64,000 nucleotides of DNA from Diphasiastrum complanatum (Eukaryota > Streptophyta > Lycopodiopsida > Lycopodiales > Lycopodiaceae). A program made the position numbers and the translations under genes. Under the pieces are notes generated by a model. The model was not told where the DNA came from. It was given only the letters and a program-made list of their open reading frames with translations, and searched no databases. Below are positions 52,263 to 64,000 of the stretch, one piece after another. The number at the start of each line of letters is the position of its first letter. The first letter of the stretch is position 1. The stretch spans positions 45,224,632-45,288,631 of the forward strand of contig CM055112.1 of the NCBI GenBank assembly GCA_029204225.1, read 5' to 3'.

Positions 52263-55200
52263 AGTCTTCAAATCTTTGACATGGCTCGAGGCATGTGTAA
52301 ACAGAAAACAGTGATTGATTAGCTTTATTTTAGTACATAACCATTAATCATCACTCAAAGAATCAAGCTACGAGACTTAAAATTGATTAATCCGGAACTT
52401 GAGCTACTTTGTTAAGGTGTCCTTTCGAACTACTTATCTCAAAAAATATGTACAATGATGCCTTATCAAAGGATAATAGATTAGCTCAAATATGATAATC
52501 AAGTTTACAAGGCATTGATTTTAGACCTAAACCTAACATGCAATTCCCTATTCATGAACGTTATCTAGTTGGTGGTTGGAGTTAGATGACTCACGTGATT
52601 GGTGGCAAATCTCTCCCAAACATAGGGACTCGACTTGGAGTTCAATGACCACCAAAGAATCTCATCCAAAAGTGATCTCATTGACTTCTAGTCACTACCT
52701 AACTTTCACATAAAAATGTGACACTTAGTCATCCAAAATGATGCCATGTAGCAAGAATCTATAAGCTAGAGTTTATGATTTTAACAATGACATGAACTCG
52801 TGATTACCCATATTAAGCTCGTAATGACATCAATTGTAGACAAACTTTTGGATCTAGTTTTATTATATTTTTTCAAGAAGAGATTTTTCACAATATTATT
52901 CTCAAGCCTTGCCTTCGAGGACTGAATGGTCTAAATTTCTCAATTATCTTTTTTTTTCATTTTGTCAAAAAAAATATTTTCTCATTGTTGTAACACAATT
53001 TGAGCTCAATTTGGGACTTCTCTATGCTTCCATTCCATTCATATTCCCTATTATATCGATCATATATATTTGATAGATGTTTTTTTTATTTCAAGCATCT
53101 CAACAGATCACATCATTAACTAGAATATGTATAACTTCAACTTTTCTATTTGTATAAGCTTAATGCCAATTTTAGTGGCCCCTCTCTTGAGTGTGATGCT
53201 CTATAATATTGTTAGATCCTATGCATAATATATTCTATCTTATTTTTTATAGGTATTACAAGAAGCTACATAGACTTAAAAATGGGGGACCTCCTAATTT
53301 GTTGTTTTTTATATGAATTTTTTTCTTGTGGGCTTTCAAATATTATCTATGATACATATAACATTCTATGTTTTGTCACAAATGTTCAATAATTTCAAGC
53401 TTGTAGTACCTATGATAAAATTCCAAGACATCAAAATGTGCTACAAATGCTATACACAATTAAAAAGATACTCTTGAAAATGGCATAGACGTACATAATG
53501 ACCACACACAATTGCATCTATATTGAAGTAAAGCTTTGAGAAATAGAAATTAAGAAGCTGGCCATGTTAGTGACTAACTACATTTTAAAAGTTATATTGC
53601 CTTTTCTAAATTTAATAATTCAAAATAAGATCAATATTGATTGACATGATGATATTATACCGAAGTATTTTTCTCTCATAAATCACATGACATGCACAAC
53701 AACAACACACGGTAGAATATTGAGATAATGAAACACCTAAAAATCGTTATTTTTCAAATATATTTTGACAGTGTATATGTTAGACTGATCAACTAGATGA
53801 TATTCTATTTGAAATCTGAAAAGAAATTTCTATGTTATTAAGATTAAAGTTCATATCAAGAAAAGGTCCTACATATGAATCAAACTCTGAATATGAGAAA
53901 TTTCAAGGATAAAAGCCTAGGATTTCATAAAAAATTTATGATTCGTGAACTATGTTGTGATCACCAATACAACTTGTTCACTTGTTATTAGACATGTTGT
54001 CAAATTTGGTATATTGCTTGTTTGACATTTGAATATTTCTTGATATTTAAACTTTCTTCTATAAATACCTTTTGAGATGAGCTAGCTAAACATGATGTGA
54101 CTCTTTCAATATCCAAGCATTTCGACCTATTATAGCAAATTTAAATTTTGTGCTTATACTAATACAACAAGTATATGTACAACATCGAAAGGGGGTATGT
54201 CTCATATTATTCAAGAGTTTACATTTGAAACATTAGTAGTTTAATGATGGTATATGATTATTTTATGTCACAAATTACTATGGAACTGCAAATATATTTT
54301 TTCAACTTCTTCTTTCAATAGTGTGAGAACAATTTATGAAAATGTCTTTTTTAGATTGAGTTTTTATGGAGTTACTATAAAAGATTCATACCATACTAGT
54401 AACATATTTTCTTCTTGTGTTCTCACAAGAAGAAAATATGTCTTTTTATGTGGATTTTAAATCAATCAAACAAGGCAAATCAAATACATATAATACACGT
54501 TGTATAATATATAACAAAATGAAAATACTCAATGATAGAAATAGAAGATATGGTAAACTAATAATATTTTAAGTTTATGATCATGAGGATCATTGTTTTT
54601 CCGAAGGCATTAACTCCAACTAAGTCATAAAATATATGAACGAAATTAAGCGCAAATATATCTACAATACCAAGAAAAACACATTTCATGCTAGCTTAAT
54701 GAGCCACAAATTGATTGATTTCATTGAGTAAACCAAATTAGAAGACACCACATTTCACTATAATTGTTTATAATTCCAGACCTATAACATACATTTAGAA
54801 TCTCAAATATCTTATGTTGGTAGTAAAGCTTGATAAATTTCTTCTAAGACATAAACCAACATTGTCAAATTATCATGTTAGTCCAAGCTTACCAAAAAAA
54901 TTTCAATCAGAGGGTACATTCTCAACTTGTTCATGTAAATAGAAAAATATGGCATGTATTTGATTATGTTGTCACATGCACAATTGTATGCATAGTTTAT
55001 TGTCTACAAACTGGATGTTGCATATGTTATGAAGATATTTATTAAAGTACTTTTAAATTGATCCGAATCTTAGAACTATAGTGACTGTCCTTTTATATGA
55101 CAGGTACATCATTATTGGAATGTACATTTAGTAGTTGATATATCTTTCTAAAATAGTAGTTGAATCTCAACTTGATGGAAGAAAAGTTGAAAAGTTTTTG

Positions 55201-55649
55201 TTTCATAGATTACAATTTGCTACAATGGTCTCAAGGCTAAGGTACTTATGGAAATAATTTCATGCACCTTAAATATTAAATGGTGATGTGAATATCCAAA
55301 AATCAACTAGAATAATAATGTGAGTCTTTGGGATATAATGTCAACTTCATGGACCAAAAATAGACATGAATCCTTAGTGTTTTTATGCTAATATTGCATT
55401 TCTTCCAAAAAACACTAAAAAACATGCTAAAATTGAGAGTAAACAAATAAGTCGATGGTCTCTTCATATAACATAAAACTTCTTGAGCCAACTAAAATAA
55501 TGGATAGCGTAAATATTACATTTAGTCTAAAAAAGATAAGTATTATTCTTGTATCAAGAATACAGTCAAAATTGAGCAAAAATTAGTCATGTCACTCTTG
55601 GGCTTACAATAAATTATATTTTTGTTAAAAAATATATCAAATTAAAGAG
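52263..55649. other. AT-rich sequence, nothing recognised
   Basis: 3.4 kb of AT-rich DNA with only short chance frames (longest about 68 codons). No element ends, tandem repeats or conserved motifs were found. Confidence 0.45.
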
Positions 55650-56098
55650 TAGACTGCGTGCGAAGACAATTCTATCTAGGATCTATAGATCCAACTATCC
55701 GCTAGTAAAGCGAGACAATTGCTCGTGAGAGAACTGTGTTTCTCCCACGCCAACGCACTGCGTGGATTTGCATGCAGTGCTTGAAGAAATTAGAGAAAGA
55801 TCAATATAAATGATTTTCTTGTTGTGTCTGATATCGAATGCAAATGCATCTGCTGTTTATTTATGTGTCTAACTTTTCTTGTTCATTTGAATTTCGCACC
55901 TTGGTTGAAACTATGTTGAATGCTGCATTAATTTTATAAACATAGATCAGCAGTGCCTGACTACACTCTGGAGGACTGTAGGAGTGATTCAGCTGGCAGT
56001 GTCCAGCGATCGCATCTAAACTCCATCCGAGGGCAAGAGAGTTGTGGTTCCTTCGCGAAAGCTTTGCGACTGCGATCCTAATTCATTCACACTCTTCA
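55650..56098 (+). repeat. Probable LTR end of a gypsy remnant
   Basis: Ends CTCTTCA one base before a primer-binding site. The composition is richer in GC than the sequence on its left. The left edge is not fixed. Confidence 0.5.
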
Positions 56099-56099
56099 G

Positions 56100-56111
56100 T
56101 GGTATCAGAGC
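56100..56111 (+). other. Primer-binding site (initiator-Met type)
   Basis: TGGTATCAGAGC, the standard 12-base plant retrotransposon primer site. Confidence 0.88.
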
Positions 56112-56129
56112 ATATCACACTTCTTTTAC

Positions 56130-56500
56130 AAAGGCACCTCTTCGATTGATGCAGATAGTTATGTTTCTCAATTCGAATCAATTGTTGTTCCAATAATGAG
56201 GAGACGAGTGCAGACAAGTTCCGAATGTTTCCAGGTTTGTTGCGAAAACAAGCCCACATTTGGTAAAGTCAAATGGACCATATAATTGTCACCAGGCAGG
56301 AGCAATTAAAAGAAGCCTTTCTCAACCAATTTTGTGAGATCAAGTATTCACCCAGAGTGTTGGCAAAATTAAATTCAGTACAGAAGAAGGAGATGATTTT
56401 CAAAGTGATCAAAATTTGTTGAAATTGCTTCTTGGATGCCACCATTGTAGAATTATATGCTTTTGCTATCTGACAAGCATCCTTAAGGTTCTAAAGCACA
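56130..56500 (+). pseudogene. Gypsy gag fragment
   Basis: Downstream of the primer site, shifted frames read GTSSIDADSYVSQFESI, then EETSADKFRMFPGLLRKQAHIW and REQLKEAFLNQFCEIKYSP. This is the pattern of the Ty3/gypsy Retrotrans_gag domain. It contains a frameshift and stops and ends near 56500. Confidence 0.7.
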
Positions 56501-56549
56501 TTTCTTATTCATTTTTTGATAATTGGCAAGCAACTCTAGGACAAAGTGC

Positions 56550-56880
56550 AATAGTGCCAATGTACTAATTTAGGATCGAATGATGGAACTCGATTCCAGA
56601 GATCCATGAATTCTTGGATATAAAAATCTAAGCTCTTACTACCCATCTTGTAGTTCAAAAACTTTTGGTAATAATTGACGTCATATGTAATGCTTCCCAG
56701 GTCATGGGCTTGACTATCAGATCATGCCACCACAACGACACCTTGTCGCATAGAAGCAACACAATGCACTCGACGTTTTTTTTCATCAAAAACTTCATGT
56801 AGATTGAAATAACTACTTCACTTGACAAGCCAGTCCTCCACAACTTCCAACTTTTTTTTTTCTTCTCTTAGGCTGGCATT
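56550..56880 (-). pseudogene. Second gypsy gag fragment, opposite strand
   Basis: On the minus strand: CDKVSLWWHDLIVKPMTWEAL, then after a shift MGSKSLDFYIQEFMDLWNRVPSFDP. This is again the Retrotrans_gag pattern (W-W...TWEAL..., Y-QEFM-LW). Its orientation is opposite to the fragment just left of it, so two different insertions meet near 56500-56550. Confidence 0.65.
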
Positions 56881-57685
56881 TGAGATTTGAAGAAGACAAC
56901 AGTTTCACTCGGTTCAACAAAACATCCATCTATTGATCTTGTAAATTATTCTGATGATTCATTTCATTGAGCACATTACTCAACTACTAGCAAATTTGCA
57001 TGTACAAAAGTACCATAGGATTTGTGACTTCTTCAGGCATCTTAAATTATTTAAAACAAGAAATAACTGACCATAATTAACGAATATGTCTATTCTTAAC
57101 TCTACTATGACCTATTGAGACTGAATCTAACTCCAGTATGGTCAAATCACTGATCTTAGTTCATTTCATAGATAATCCAAAAAACTGACAAAAAAAAAAA
57201 GACTAGAAAATTTGAATTTCTGGAATTTAAATTTTTAAGTTTACGTAAAATTCGACAAAAAGTAAAATTAATGAAAAGGCAATCGAAATTAAAAAAAATA
57301 TATATATATAGACAGTTCGATTCATCATGTGACTACTATAATGCAATCCGACATGCAAAGCATACAACATAAACTGTAAAATGTCATTACAGAATTTTTG
57401 TTACAAAAATCCAGTTCTACGAAACTCATCAGCCATTAACATTGATTTATGACCAAATCGTCAGAGCATATGCGTATGACCACCCAAAATGACTATAAAT
57501 CTATCATGCATGTCAGAAGCACTTACAGAATCACCAGGCAACAAATCCCCACAAGTATAGTGTTGGATTTATGCCTCTACTCTCCTAAGTCCCATGTTAA
57601 TCTAGTTTCATTCCTATTGCTGCAATTTGCAATCATTGTCGCACAGTCTGCAGAGACACTCTTTTATCAGTGACAGGCATGAAAG
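56881..57685. other. AT-rich spacer, nothing recognised
   Basis: Contains a short TA run near 57298-57309 and a few chance open frames. No feature could be supported. Confidence 0.4.
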
Positions 57686-57689
57686 TGGC

Positions 57690-57820
57690 ACTCGACTTGT
57701 CGACTTGCTCGACTAGTCGACTTGGCCGACTTATCGGGAGATCTGACCTGTCAACTCTCCCGACTAACGTCGAAGACCATACGACTATTGGCAGCGACAT
57801 ACTTGACTCCGAATAGTCGA
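57690..57820. repeat. CGACT-rich cluster with small palindromes
   Basis: Seven CGACT words in about 100 bp (57692-57786), several as CTCGACT or GTCGACT, with the palindrome AGTCGACT and inverted GTCGA words. It stands out against AT-rich surroundings. Confidence 0.6.
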
Positions 57821-58041
57821 AGCCTTCATGCTCACTTCCTATACTATGCAAACCGAAGCAGCCTCCACGATCTACTCCAAACGGCACAACGGCTTCACAA
57901 CATCTTGTACACTCATCTGCACAAATGTAAAACTATGTAGATTTCAAATATATGCATTTTGAGTGGGCCAAATGTTGGACGAAGTCAAAGAAAAAATATA
58001 AGCATCTTTACAAAGGGTTGTTTTAAAGTATAGAACTCCTC

Positions 58042-58135
58042 TATATATTCTATAATGCTTCTTGGTTTCCAAGGGGAGGCTCGAACCTGGGACCAAAGAA
58101 ACTTTGGATGCCAAGCTAATATATATTCTATAATG
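58042..58135 (-). mobile_element. 62-bp tRNA-like (SINE-like) insertion with 16-bp target duplication
   Basis: The 16-mer TATATATTCTATAATG occurs at 58042-58057 and again at 58120-58135, exactly flanking 62 bp. On the minus strand the insert carries TTAGCTTGGCATC, resembling a pol III A box, and GGTTCGAGCC, resembling a B box (GGTTCGANTCC), about 30 bases apart. It also has two short inverted repeats (CCAAAG...CTTTGG and CTTGG...CCAAG). A long target duplication is typical of LINE-driven insertion. It is very short for a SINE, so it may be truncated. Confidence 0.6.
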
Positions 58136-58248
58136 TGAACTTGATTGCCCAAATGTATTGTAGAAAAGTTACCCTTTGCATTGATCCATAGAGTCATTAA
58201 AGGTATTATAATCCTAACATCTGTCCGTGTATTTACATTTGTTAATTG

Positions 58249-58316
58249 TGTATGCAAAAGAAATGATGCTAAGAGTAATGAGTGTATGCAAAAGAAATGA
58301 TGCTAAGAGTAGTGAG
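58249..58316. repeat. 34-bp tandem duplication
   Basis: Two units (58249-58282 and 58283-58316) differing at one base, in the sequence downstream of BTA1. Confidence 0.9.
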
Positions 58317-58736
58317 ATCCATAATAATCAATGTTTTGTGTAATTTGAGTCATAACTTTAAAGTCTTTATAGGTGTGTCTTGTATACAACTGAGTGTATT
58401 CTAGCATCAATTGTAGATTTGGCCAAAATTTGACGCATAAATAATGGAAAACTGATACAAGCGGTTAAACCACGATGCCATTCGCTTTTTATTAAACTCA
58501 AACATAAGATGGTTTCAGCCTTAATCATCGTCAGGGCTGGACAAACAATGCAAAATTTGGGACAAACGATGCAAAATTTGCTCCATAGAGGAGCCTGGAG
58601 GACAACGTGATGATCCTCCAAGTTTTCTTTTCAATAATACCATATGCAATAGCACGTTACAACCTGATCAAAACCAGAGTGAAATAAGCCAGAAATCCAA
58701 TTGAAAGAATGAGAAAAATGGAATGTTGAGCTATTC

Positions 58737-61700
58737 TTAATGAGAGCCCAGAGGAGATAGAGCTGGTGGAGTGGGAAGCACTGAATCAGGAGAAACAGGA
58801 TCTTGAAATGACTTCTCCCACTTTCTTGAGGCCTCCTTAGAAAGTTCTACTGTTGATGGTTGATGCGCATGCCACGGGTTGACTGGCCCCCCATTTCGCA
58901 CTGCCATGTAAAAGCTTGCGTACATGTTCACTCTGTCCATGTATTTCTCATTTGTTGAAATCCTTACCACTGGAAGAATTCCATAATCCGTGAGTCAGAA
59001 AATTATATGCGGCCAGTTATAGCAGTATTTGACAAGCAAATAAGGGAAAGATTTGAGACTTCGCAGTACGAAGTAGTACAGTAAAGGTTGACAATTGCAG
59101 TTTACCCTTAAAGCCTGCGTCTTGGATGCATTTTGAATAGCTTGGATTCCTTGAGGCGCTCCGCCAGATAACGATGCCACCGGGCTGCCATAGTTTCACA
59201 AAATAGGTTTGATGCTCGGGTGTTATATTATTGTATGTAATAAAGGAAGAACTTGATGCGAAGTTCACGAGAAAAGGATTGACAAACCTCCACATGATCT
59301 TTCAAAGCTTGGCATAAGATGTCTATATCCTCCTGATCCAGCCAGTCAACATGGTCCATCAATATTACCTGCATGTAACCAATATTCCAATATCCATACA
59401 TTGCCAGAAAAAGGGGCATTCCAATGTCATTTTGAATTGCTATATGCTGCGGGCCGACGTCAACCTCAGCTTTCAAACGGCGTAACAATATCTTCCTGAT
59501 GATTGTAATTTCTCCTAATAGCTTTTTTAGAACTGCGTTTGGGATAGCATAGCAAGGAATCTCAGCTATTACGCTTACTTTAAAAGAGGCTTGATGTTTG
59601 TAGGAGCTTACATTATACCAGGATGTAATATGCTGTTCAATCATTCATCTCTTCACAACTATGTCATGCGTGATCTTGATCTTGTACCCGGAAGCACGAT
59701 AACACTAATGCTTTGCGAATTGAACTCTTTGCACTGGATTGCTTGTAAAAGAAAAGATAAGATATAATACTTTCACGTACAACTCTAGCAGAAAGGTTTT
59801 GGAACAACAATTTGACGAGGGGTTGATTGTTCATAATAGATAATAGTGACACGTCTCAGCAAATACATTTACACATGAGATTGGCCAATAGCATGAAACC
59901 TTATAATACTTCCTATCTCGAAGCTAAATATGTGGCAACACTTGCAAGTTGTTATTCAGTATCATTCCTAAAATTTTAACCAGATAGAAAACTTGAGCTA
60001 CTGTTCGAAGGTGTACAAGCCTTTGGAAAAGTTTATCCACATGACTTGGTAACTCAGACGTATGCAACGTACAACATGATGCGTTCTTAAGTGTGTCAAT
60101 ATGAGTTTCAAAATAAAGTTTTACAGGTTTCTTTTGCAATTTGTTCAAAGGCATGAATCTCAGTTAGCCTAAGGAATTTCTTTAAAGCAAGTAATAGATC
60201 GAGTAAAAAGTTCCAATCAAATCAAATTTCTCATAGCCAAGAGCATTTTTAGTGACGACTTACAAGATGTATACAATGTCTCATAGAAAAAATACAGCGC
60301 AACAAAAACTGCAAATGAAATCCTTCACTGTAGATAAAGTTTCAATGAAGGAAGCACATGTAATCGATTTATTAGTACCTTAGAATACACTCGTTTCTTC
60401 AGCTCATCGACAAACGTTGTAGTCCGAATCAATAAGCATTCTTTATTAGCCAAAGTTCCCTGTAATCATTAGCAATCACGGTAAATGATAGAGATTAAAT
60501 ATATGACTTCACATCATGGAATGCAATGCAAAAGTTCTCTACAAGATTTTAAAACTGCGAAAGTCACCAAGAAGTTCAAAAAGTGATATTCTTGTAACTA
60601 CCTTCAGCTTATCATAATTATCCTTTTCAAGGAAGCGAGGACAGCAGTTGGGAGCGAATCTTCCAGTCAAAATGCACCGAAAGAAATAGTTTCTGTAAAC
60701 AGTGTAGATAGGTATTTACTTCGATGCATAGACTCTAAAATGCTTACAATAATTAGCTGAAAACATGCTCTGAACAGTTTCCCAAGTCTAGTCCTAATTT
60801 TTGCTTCTCGAATGATGCAATAAATATTTCTAAGATGCTTTTCGACTGTTCAGGTTGTGAGTAGAGGTTCTTTTTCTCTCAAGCTGTTGACCAAAAATAT
60901 ATGTTAAGGGGAGAGCCTAAATACCTGTCCAGTGGAGAATACGATACTGTCGAGAGCATGAAGTTGATAACATAACTGCGAGTTCCAAGTAACATTACTG
61001 GTATGACTTGTTAACCCAATTTGGCAAATGATATAGCAAAATAACACTGCTTACAATTATGGAAACTGTGCATCCAATCCGCGGAAAAGGTTAATCTCTA
61101 ATTGTCACAAGAAAACTATACGAGCTTAGTATTAAAGATCAACCTCCTAGAAGCAACTTTGCCATTCACGTGAAAGATAGAAACTATCATTCTGAGTACA
61201 ATCAGTTACTAGTTTTCACTGACTCTATAAGTAGTCTGGAATCTCTTTTGGATTGTTTTTCTGGAGCCTAGCCATGACTTTAAAGTCATGTTTTAACGTC
61301 TATTTCTCACTCATTTCCGCTTTACCTCAGAAATAATTAGGAGTATGAAAAACTGTGAGGCTTACATACTTGTAAATATCACCTTCCTTGTTAATGTGTC
61401 GTAGCTGCCCCTTACAGACACCAGCGCAGTACCAAAGCACTAATCTATTCATGAATAGCACCGAAAACAATTGGGCCCAAATATTGTCTTTCACAAAAAA
61501 CTGCCCCATAGTTTCAAACCTGTCATCACCATAGATTAATTGTGTACTCAATGGCGGTTTCACGAATAACAGGGGAAGGAAATATTTTCTGTTCTACCCA
61601 GAGAGCATCCAGCCGTCGGATTTTCTTAATTGCATTCTTGTGCCGCTTATTATTCGTGCTTATGAATCAAAGAATAAACTAAATGAAGATTGGAGATGCA

Positions 61701-63902
61701 CCAGAGCTCTTTTTGCTTCTCAACTGTAGGGGCATTGACCAGGCTTTGAACCCACTGTCCCTGCAGTCGATTTTCAGATTTTAGAGTGTTAGTGATAATA
61801 TCTTAACCTTTTTAAGTAAAGTTCAATGGCGTCGTGACAGAATCTGGATCGGAAGTAGATTATAAATGTCAACAGTTACCAGTCGGAATAACTTCGCTAG
61901 GTAGTACAAAGCAGTCACAATGCGGCCCATCCCACCTATTTAAACATGCAATAAATTGTTTTAGTATTCTCTTTCCTTCCAAACAATCTGGCAGGATCCA
62001 AAGGAACAGTACCTAGCTATAGGGGCAGAGGCGATAGCATGTGTGGTAGTGATGCTTACCATGGTAGTACAAGCCGCTTTTAAAGTAGCGTGCTTTTTTT
62101 TGCCTGAAAGTTTAGGCCCATAGATGATTTGTCAAAGTTCTTAAGGTATGTAGTTATGTTCTCTTCATAATTCTCACTTTCATAAAGTGAAATATAATAA
62201 TAGGAAATCTAGCCATTCTCACCAGAACTTTATTGCTCCCTGGCTTAGAAATGGTGCCAGATCCCTTTCCAAAAGTTTTAAAAAATTAGGATGCACCCCC
62301 TCCCCGAATAAGAGCCACATATCTTCATACGATAAGCTGCAAACATGAGCCAATTAAGGTGATCGCCAACGCCAAAGACCACAAGAACTAAGCTGGAAAG
62401 TTGAAACTGATCTTGAGATGATGTTATTCTTCGGATTGCATGCATGAAGGAGAGAGATTATTGGCGTTTAACCGTATAGATGCGACACGCTTTAGCTCTA
62501 AAAGATAGCTCTGCGCAGGATTCATATCCACCGAGACAACAAGGTCTGCACCCTATGACATGAAACCACCAGTGAAGCTCACGTGTGAACAAATGGTTTT
62601 ATTATTTTCTGATATTACTCCAGGAAAAAACCATGAGAAAATTTTGGGACAGGTTTATAATGACCTTTTATAAAATTGAAATATGATCGTAATCAATCTA
62701 CAAATAGAACTCTTATAGAATGATCAGCTTACTTGTAAAACTAGATCTAACGCGTTACATCCACCCGAAGTAAGAGTCAAAACTCTGTCATTTGGCTGTA
62801 TGTTCAGATACTTATCATCTTCACGAGGATCTTCCCATGATAAAGAGTACAAGAATGTTGGCGGAAAAGTGCTTGGCCTTTTGGCTTCAAATTCATCCGA
62901 AGCTCTTACAGGAAACCGATGTGAATCTGCCTCTGTATATATGGAACAGGTGAATGTTTTCGAAGGATTAAAAAGTTATACATTCAGTCAATCTCACTTC
63001 CTTCACAATTGCAAAAATTGTTATATTGGGTAAATGAATTCTCTATAATGCTGAATCAACTCCATCGTGCCGTCAAGCGGAAGGTTAGAAACTGTGATTG
63101 TCAGCACTTACCACAGTCGGGACGACGACCTATCCACACGTAGTATGGTACTTTTAGAAGTGGTACATATGGTATTCTCCCGCTGCTGTTGTATTCAAAT
63201 ACTGAGAATTTACAATGGGAACGGGTCAAGCTACCTTAAGGATAACGTCAACATACTAGCTTCACGAATCACGATACATAATTTCAAGGTGAGAACGAGA
63301 GTTTGACAAAATCGCTAGTCTAGGCTACTTGAAACTTCAAAATCCAAAATCCAGATTGTTTGAATGTAAAGAAACGGGCCCTTCACGTATTTTGATAAAA
63401 GCCAGAAAGCAAATACCCGATCATGTGTGCACAGTGTGCAGGGTTCACGGACGAAGAGAACTTCGCCACTTTTACAGTCATTGTTAGAACTTAGGAAGGA
63501 TATTACGAAGTCTCGTACGGATGAGGAAAGACAATGAAATTAAATGTGCATTGTGTGCAAAATTCAGATCAATGAAAACCTCTCAGCTAATTGCCCATTC
63601 ATAGCATAAGCTACAATGACAATGCCGTTTAAAAGAACGGTGCACCACTTAAGTGTGAGAAGTGGGGGGGGTGGGGGGCGCACCAGATTCTATTTTGTGC
63701 TCCAGGTAGTCTCGCCTCTCTGGCCCCAACTCGATGCCATCCAGATCAAAAACAGATCTCCAGAAGCAGCGGTTAATCCACGAATGCTGACGGTTGTCGG
63801 TGTCGTATTTGGCCGAGGTGTAGAAATCAGTAACCCCCACAATGCCGTCTTTATCTAAATAAGAGATGGCTTTATCTATTACAGCCATAAACGGAGGAAT
63901 CA
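58737..63902 (-). CDS. BTA1: Betaine-lipid (DGTS) synthase, 16 visible exons, 5' end beyond window
   Basis: Two-domain enzyme making diacylglyceryl-trimethylhomoserine: the BtaA part moves the 3-amino-3-carboxypropyl group of S-adenosylmethionine onto diacylglycerol, the BtaB part methylates it. Exons (minus strand): 63902-63684, 63201-63112, 62932-62733, 62552-62473, 62336-62223, 62103-62060, 61935-61880, 61760-61702, 61645-61598, 61519-61370, 60975-60925, 60692-60602, 60459-60379, 59368-59288, 59184-59106, 58969-58737. All joins are in phase, giving 557 codons plus stop. The first two exons end the BtaB domain (IPPFMAVIDKAISYLDKDG, VTDFYTSAKYD, WRSVFDLDGIELGPERRDYLEHK) and linker (GRIPYVPLLKVPYYVWIGR). 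BtaA follows: FLYSLSWEDPRED, LTLTSGGCNALDLVLQ, VVSVDMNPAQS, LYYHGGMGR, NRLVLWY, ILMDHVDWL, GGIVIWRSAS, MDRVNMYASFY. The order BtaB-BtaA is that of the green lineage. The exon at 61645-61598 is the least certain; the tail after the last motif is unconserved-looking. Confidence 0.93.
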
Positions 63903-64000
63903 CTGTAGTCATGGCAACCAACTTATCATTTGTAATTACAACCAAACTGTACTGTCGACGATCGACTGAAAGATGTGGTTACAGTAATCACAGTACAGCA
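63903..64000 (-). other. BTA1: Intron of BTA1 running off the right edge
   Basis: The acceptor CAG at 63905-63903 precedes the exon starting (A)TG-ATT-CCT. The upstream BtaB exons, including the methyltransferase SAM-binding motif and the start codon, lie outside the window. Confidence 0.7.

Noticed and set aside
58042-58135. Functional tRNA gene
   Set aside because: The 62-bp insert has A- and B-box-like words but cannot fold into a full cloverleaf and lacks an acceptor stem.
59228-59644. 138-codon minus-strand frame as one exon of BTA1
   Set aside because: Only the part at 59368-59288 matches the enzyme (ILMDHVDWL...); the rest lies in an intron, with a good acceptor just before the conserved part.

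Overview
The window is nuclear DNA of a land plant. It is AT-rich, its genes carry GT..AG introns, and most of it is decayed LTR retrotransposons. The best lineage clue is at the right end: a split gene for a BTA1-type betaine-lipid synthase. That enzyme is known from algae, fungi, bryophytes, lycophytes and ferns but is generally missing from seed plants. With this retrotransposon load, a fern (or another seed-free plant with a large genome) is the best guess. This is inference; no species is claimed.

Three host genes are supported, all on the minus strand. (1) An MRS2/MGT-type magnesium transporter (1454-7729, six exons, phase-consistent joins, 519 aa). Its last intron is about 3 kb and holds an antisense LINE fragment. 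(2) A tau-like glutathione S-transferase (13870-15024, two exons) with an unusual 77-residue C-terminal tail of 30-residue tandem repeats, and a 59-bp tandem duplication just upstream that carries its likely TATA box. (3) The BTA1 gene (58737 to beyond the right edge). Sixteen exons can be joined in phase and give the end of the BtaB-like methyltransferase domain, the linker and the whole BtaA-like domain.

Between them lie transposable elements. 10.2-12.3 kb: a Ty1/copia copy with its centre deleted. 12.5-13.3 kb: the edge of a reverse-oriented Ty3/gypsy LTR. 20.0-22.5, 23.1-26.5 and 26.85-29.3 kb: three more copia copies in different states of decay. 30.5-34.5 kb: a gypsy fragment split by a 2.54-kb non-autonomous LTR element flanked by a perfect 5-bp target duplication (ATTAT). 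34.5-35.5 kb: two unrelated tandem arrays. 35.8-52.3 kb: a nest in which an 11.2-kb gypsy element (36111-47319) sits inside the 5' LTR of an older gypsy element whose 3' LTR is at 50.3-52.3 kb. 55.6-56.9 kb: gypsy gag scraps in both orientations.

The most unusual object is the 11.2-kb gypsy element. It has paired 760-bp LTRs, a tRNA-Asp-type primer site and a polypurine tract. No capsid or zinc-knuckle Gag is visible upstream of pol. A roughly 960-codon reading frame of unknown function with a central coiled coil lies downstream of integrase, and its two non-coding spacers are studded with copies of an ACCTTCGCCGAG-like motif. No CRISPR, rRNA or intact tRNA gene was seen. Long stretches (52.3-55.6 kb, 16.8-18.4 kb and most of 8.9-10.1 kb) show nothing I can name.
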